From Anaerolineales bacterium (GTDB taxonomy: Bacteria; Chloroflexota; Anaerolineae; Anaerolineales; UBA6663): 7,152 bases of DNA. The position numbers and the translations under genes were made by a program. Shown here piece after piece: positions 5,101-7,152 of this stretch (within the stretch, counting starts at the first letter, position 1; each line of letters begins with the position of its first letter). The stretch spans positions 1 through 7,152 of the forward strand of contig JAEURL010000718.1 in the NCBI GenBank assembly GCA_016789165.1, written 5' to 3'. Below the pieces are notes generated by a model. That model was not told the origin of the DNA and ran no database searches. It saw only the letters and a program-made list of their open reading frames with translations.

Positions 5101-7073
5101 AACTGGTCACGGCCTTCGTCCGCAACCTGCCGATCGCCCTGGGCCTGCGCGTGGCCGTCGGCGAAGGCGCGGCCGGCTGGGTGGCGCGCACCTGGCAGCC
5201 CCTGATCGTGGACGACTACCAATCCTGGGACGGCCGCTCGCCCCGCTACGCGGATACGCCGTACAGCGCGCTGCTGAGCGTGCCGCTGCTCTCCGGCGGC
5301 CTGCTGATCGGCGTCCTGCAGCTGGCCGACATCGGCCCCACCGGCCGGCGCTTCACCCCGGCCGAGGCGGACACGCTCACCCTGCTGGCGGGCTACGCCG
5401 CCAGCGCCATCCACAACGCGCAAGTCCTGCAGGAGGCCCGCCAGCGCACGGACCAGTTCACGCTGCTGTACGACGCCGGCCTGGCGTTGAACAGCGTGCT
5501 GGAGCCGCGCAGCCAGCTGGAATTCCTGGCCAAGGTCACGGGCCGGGCCCTGCAGGCCGACGTGGTCGAATTCTTCCGCGTCGACCCCAAGACCGGCGCC
5601 CTGACCCTGGAATTGGTCCTGGGCCACACGGACGCCGGCCAGGTCCGCCTGCGCGAAATGGCCGGCGAGCTGGCGAATGAGCGCAGCTTCATCCACGACG
5701 TCACCCGAAGCCAACTGCCGCTCAACATCCCCGACCTGCTGGCGGAACCGCGCTACATCCAGGTGGATCCGGGGCTGCGCGCCGGCCTGTGGGTGCCGGT
5801 GCAGCATCACGGCCAATGGCGCGGCATCCTGGGTGTGCTGCGCCGGAGCGCGGAGGCTTTCAACGCCCGCGATGAGCAGCTGCTGCTGCTGTTCGCCAAC
5901 CAGACGGCGGTGGCCATTCAGAACGCGCACCTGTTCGCCGAGACCGAGCGCCGGCTGCGCCGCGTCCAGGCCCTGCGCCAGGTGGACGTCACCATCGCCT
6001 CCAGCCTGGAACTGCACACGATCTTGAACGTCCTGCTCGACCAGGCTTTGAGCCAGTTGGGGGTGGAGGCGGCCGCCGTCCTGCTGCTCAACCCGCCGCG
6101 CCAGACCCTGGAACATGTCGCCAGCCGCGGCTTCCGGACCCGCGCCATCGAGCGCACCCGGCTCCCGCTCGGCGAGGGGCCGACCGGGCGCGTCCTGCGC
6201 GGACAGCCGCTGGTGGCCATTCCGGATTTGGCGCAGTCCGCCGAGCCGCTGATGCGGGCGGACCTGCTGAAAGGCGAGGGGTTTGCCGCCTATTACGCCG
6301 CGCCGCTGACCTTCCGGCGGCAGATCAAAGGGGTGCTGGAGGTCTTCCACCGCACGCCGCTCAACCCGGACGAGGAGTGGCTGGAGTATTTCGAGACGCT
6401 GGCCGGCCAGGCGGCCCTGGCCGTGGAGAATGTCGGCTTGTTCGACGAGCTCCAGCAATCCAATGCCGAGCTGACCCATGCCTACGACGCCACCATTGCG
6501 GGCTGGTCCCGGGCCTTGGACCTGCGCGACAAGGAGACCGAGGGCCACTCGCAGCGCGTCACAGACATGACGCTGGTCCTGGCCGGCGCCCTGGGGTTGA
6601 GCGCGGACGATTTGACCCATGTGCGCCGCGGCGCGCTGCTGCACGACATCGGCAAGATGGGCGTGCCCGATACCATCCTGCTTAAGCCGGGGCCGCTGAC
6701 CGAAGCCGAGTGGGCCGTGATGCGCCGGCACCCGGAGCTGGCCTACGAGATGCTCTCCCCCATCGTCTTCCTGCGCCCGGCGCTCGACATCCCGTACTGC
6801 CACCACGAACGCTGGGACGGCGCCGGCTATCCGCGCGGCATCCGGGGCGAGCAGATCCCGTTGGCCGCGCGCATCTTCGCCGTCGTGGACGTCTGGGACG
6901 CGCTGCGCTCGGATCGGCCCTATCGGCCGGCCTGGGAGCGGGCGGCGGCGCGCGAGCACCTGCGCCAGGGAGCGGGGTCGCACTTTGACCCCGCGATCGT
7001 CAAGGTGTTTTTGGAACTGGAAGAACGCCAGGCGTTAAACCCGGACGAGACGGCCGGCCCGCCCGCGGCGTGA
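2130..7073 (+). CDS. Multi-PAS/multi-GAF sensor with HD-GYP c-di-GMP phosphodiesterase domain
   Basis: This 1647-aa cytoplasmic protein has no signal peptide or membrane helix. Approximate domains in order: Arg/Pro-rich tail 1-29; PAS1 30-140; PAS2 151-275; PAS3 280-400; PAS4 407-525; GAF1 536-690 (the type with GVWVECIRERRPLIHNDYA and VGNK); PAS5 694-814; GAF2 814-934, short and divergent; GAF3 934-1101; GAF4 1101-1271; GAF5 1271-1441; HD-GYP 1441-1634. PAS modules end in the usual D-[IV]-T-x-R helical linkers. The HD-GYP domain has Glu1469, His1473, HDIGK (His1505, Asp1506, Lys1509), His1534, His1558-His1559, GYP at 1566-1568 and Asp1587. These correspond to the ligands of the tri-metal PmGH enzyme, so hydrolysis of c-di-GMP to pGpG/GMP is expected. 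There is no GGDEF, EAL or kinase domain. Ligands of the ten sensor domains are unknown. PAS5 (GQNPRLLKSG, then EWRGEFHNRRKNG) resembles the NifL-like redox PAS group and lacks a LOV cysteine. The gene has its own promoter and leader. Confidence 0.9.
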   Translation: MDFPQLSRPRHRRSRPANQRPSARAGRLAPLADLVRDLPEALIITDLRSNVAAWTAGAAAQYGWPAEAVLGQPLDAVLHTDYGTCAPADVRRAVHTHGFWKGEVTQQRRDGTRFPVLLALALVRDAAGQPAGLLALNHDLAELKQAEQALRISLEKYRVLFEDFPLGITITDPAGQIIESNRASERLLGLPRGEHTVRPYDSLDWQIVRPDGSPMPPTEFASVQALHEARIVADVEMGIVKGPDEVSWISMTAAPIPLEGYGVAVAYGDITERRRAEAALQASEARYRTLFGAMQEGFALHQIICDPAGQPVDYRVLEVNPAFEALSGLPRASVVGRTAREIWPALSPDWIERYGRVALTGEPCRFEQFTATPARWLEILAFSPVRGQVATILTDVTERRRAGQALAESEERLATIFRETPLVITVAALSDGRLIEVNAAFTRVVGYSRAEALGRTVLELGLLTAADQTRLLEHLAADGTVQDLVLTCYSREGRPIIGLVSGSVITMNGERCLLTMVADVTARQHSEQLLQARLRLVEFAAGHSLDELLVATLDEAEALTHSQIGFYHFLGADQRTLSLQAWSTRTTGEFCTAAGQGQHYDIDQAGVWVECIRERRPLIHNDYAALPQRRGLPPGHAAVRRELVVPVFRGAQIVAILGVGNKLTPYDDTDVRLTTQLADLAWDIAENKRAEAELRRLSQAVEQSPASIVITDLAGQIEYVNPKFTQVTGYTAAEAKGQNPRLLKSGEMPAEDYAQLWRTITAGGEWRGEFHNRRKNGELYWESASISPVFDAAGKTTHFLAIKEDITARKQEERQRAAIIAVSAALRSAANRAEMLPVILDQTRQLLDVTDAALLTTKPGTDVPVIELARGAWEGLAGQPLPAGAAATLPLIAQQQAIGALAVGSPHALDPIQLRLLEAITDIAASALQRARLHEQTQRRADEFAALYAAARELAAQPDLAWLLETIVTRALDLIPAGGARLALFDEAANELVTAFVRNLPIALGLRVAVGEGAAGWVARTWQPLIVDDYQSWDGRSPRYADTPYSALLSVPLLSGGLLIGVLQLADIGPTGRRFTPAEADTLTLLAGYAASAIHNAQVLQEARQRTDQFTLLYDAGLALNSVLEPRSQLEFLAKVTGRALQADVVEFFRVDPKTGALTLELVLGHTDAGQVRLREMAGELANERSFIHDVTRSQLPLNIPDLLAEPRYIQVDPGLRAGLWVPVQHHGQWRGILGVLRRSAEAFNARDEQLLLLFANQTAVAIQNAHLFAETERRLRRVQALRQVDVTIASSLELHTILNVLLDQALSQLGVEAAAVLLLNPPRQTLEHVASRGFRTRAIERTRLPLGEGPTGRVLRGQPLVAIPDLAQSAEPLMRADLLKGEGFAAYYAAPLTFRRQIKGVLEVFHRTPLNPDEEWLEYFETLAGQAALAVENVGLFDELQQSNAELTHAYDATIAGWSRALDLRDKETEGHSQRVTDMTLVLAGALGLSADDLTHVRRGALLHDIGKMGVPDTILLKPGPLTEAEWAVMRRHPELAYEMLSPIVFLRPALDIPYCHHERWDGAGYPRGIRGEQIPLAARIFAVVDVWDALRSDRPYRPAWERAAAREHLRQGAGSHFDPAIVKVFLELEERQALNPDETAGPPAA
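2940..2956 (+). repeat. 17-bp direct repeat at PAS-PAS linkers (partner at 3318-3334)
   Basis: ACCGAGCGCCGGCGGGC occurs at 2940-2956 and again at 3318-3334, exactly 378 bases (126 codons) apart and in frame. Both copies encode the TERRRA linker after a PAS domain. The repeat reflects module duplication or codon-level conservation of the signalling helix, and it is a possible site for domain gain or loss by recombination. Confidence 0.6.
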
Positions 7074-7152
7074 GCCGGCCGGCGAGCGGGGCTGATCAGA
7101 CGCTGAGCGAGGGGACCCGCGCGCGCGCGGGCGCGGGGCTGGCCGGGCGGAC
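7074..7152. other. Non-coding tail after the HD-GYP gene; CG palindrome
   Basis: No gene start, T-tract or clear terminator is seen in these 79 bases. They contain a perfect 16-base palindrome at 7116-7131, CCC(GC)5GGG, whose alternating CG core (7118-7129) can fold or adopt Z-DNA. GCCGGCCGGC at 7074-7083 directly follows the stop codon. Without a T-tract, transcription may continue to the right of the window. Confidence 0.4.

Noticed and set aside
4911..6983. 690-codon minus-strand open frame opposite GAF3-5 and HD-GYP
   Set aside because: Same reasons: shadow of a well-supported plus-strand gene.
2130..7073. Hybrid histidine kinase reading of the multi-PAS/GAF protein
   Set aside because: No HisKA, HATPase or receiver motifs are present. 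The C-terminus is clearly HD-GYP.

Overview
This 7.15 kb window is very GC-rich bacterial DNA. It looks most like a Chloroflexota (Anaerolineae-type) genome, although no marker gene proves that. The main hint is the GAF-linker-HD-GYP style of the large protein, with its YDATIxGWSRALDLRDKETEGH linker, together with many chained PAS and GAF sensor modules. The lineage is an inference.

Layout. (1) On the left, a two-gene minus-strand unit (1050 down to 8) encodes a small BldC/MerR-type winged-helix DNA-binding protein. It is followed, with a 4-base stop/start overlap, by a protein with a degenerate receiver-like domain and a GAF domain. The GAF gene breaks off near the window edge. At that edge the plus strand reads a convincing piece of a histidine kinase ATPase domain, so bases ~1-91 look like a gene fragment joined at a rearrangement or assembly junction. 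(2) The divergent control region (1051-1231) holds the most unusual element: four 10-bp direct repeats in perfect helical register (1051-1090), directly upstream of the winged-helix gene and overlapping its candidate promoter. (3) A plus-strand gene (1232-1876) encodes an M23/LytM peptidase with all catalytic residues but no visible signal peptide. It closes with a strong intrinsic terminator (1901-1930). (4) A sigma70-like promoter (2032-2061), a short leader with two hairpins and a Shine-Dalgarno site precede one very large gene (2130-7073, 1647 aa). Its product has five PAS domains, five GAF domains and a C-terminal HD-GYP domain with a full metal-ligand set, so it is a predicted soluble c-di-GMP phosphodiesterase. 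(5) The last 79 bases hold no gene and no clear terminator.

The genes do not form one operon. Two of them (minus-strand GAF protein, PAS/GAF/HD-GYP protein) are signal-sensing proteins and one is a likely transcription factor, so the window reads as a regulatory neighbourhood around c-di-GMP turnover with a cell-wall hydrolase next door. A functional link between them is inference only. The best candidate for something not yet described is the pairing of the BldC-like protein with its own 10-bp-periodic repeat array.
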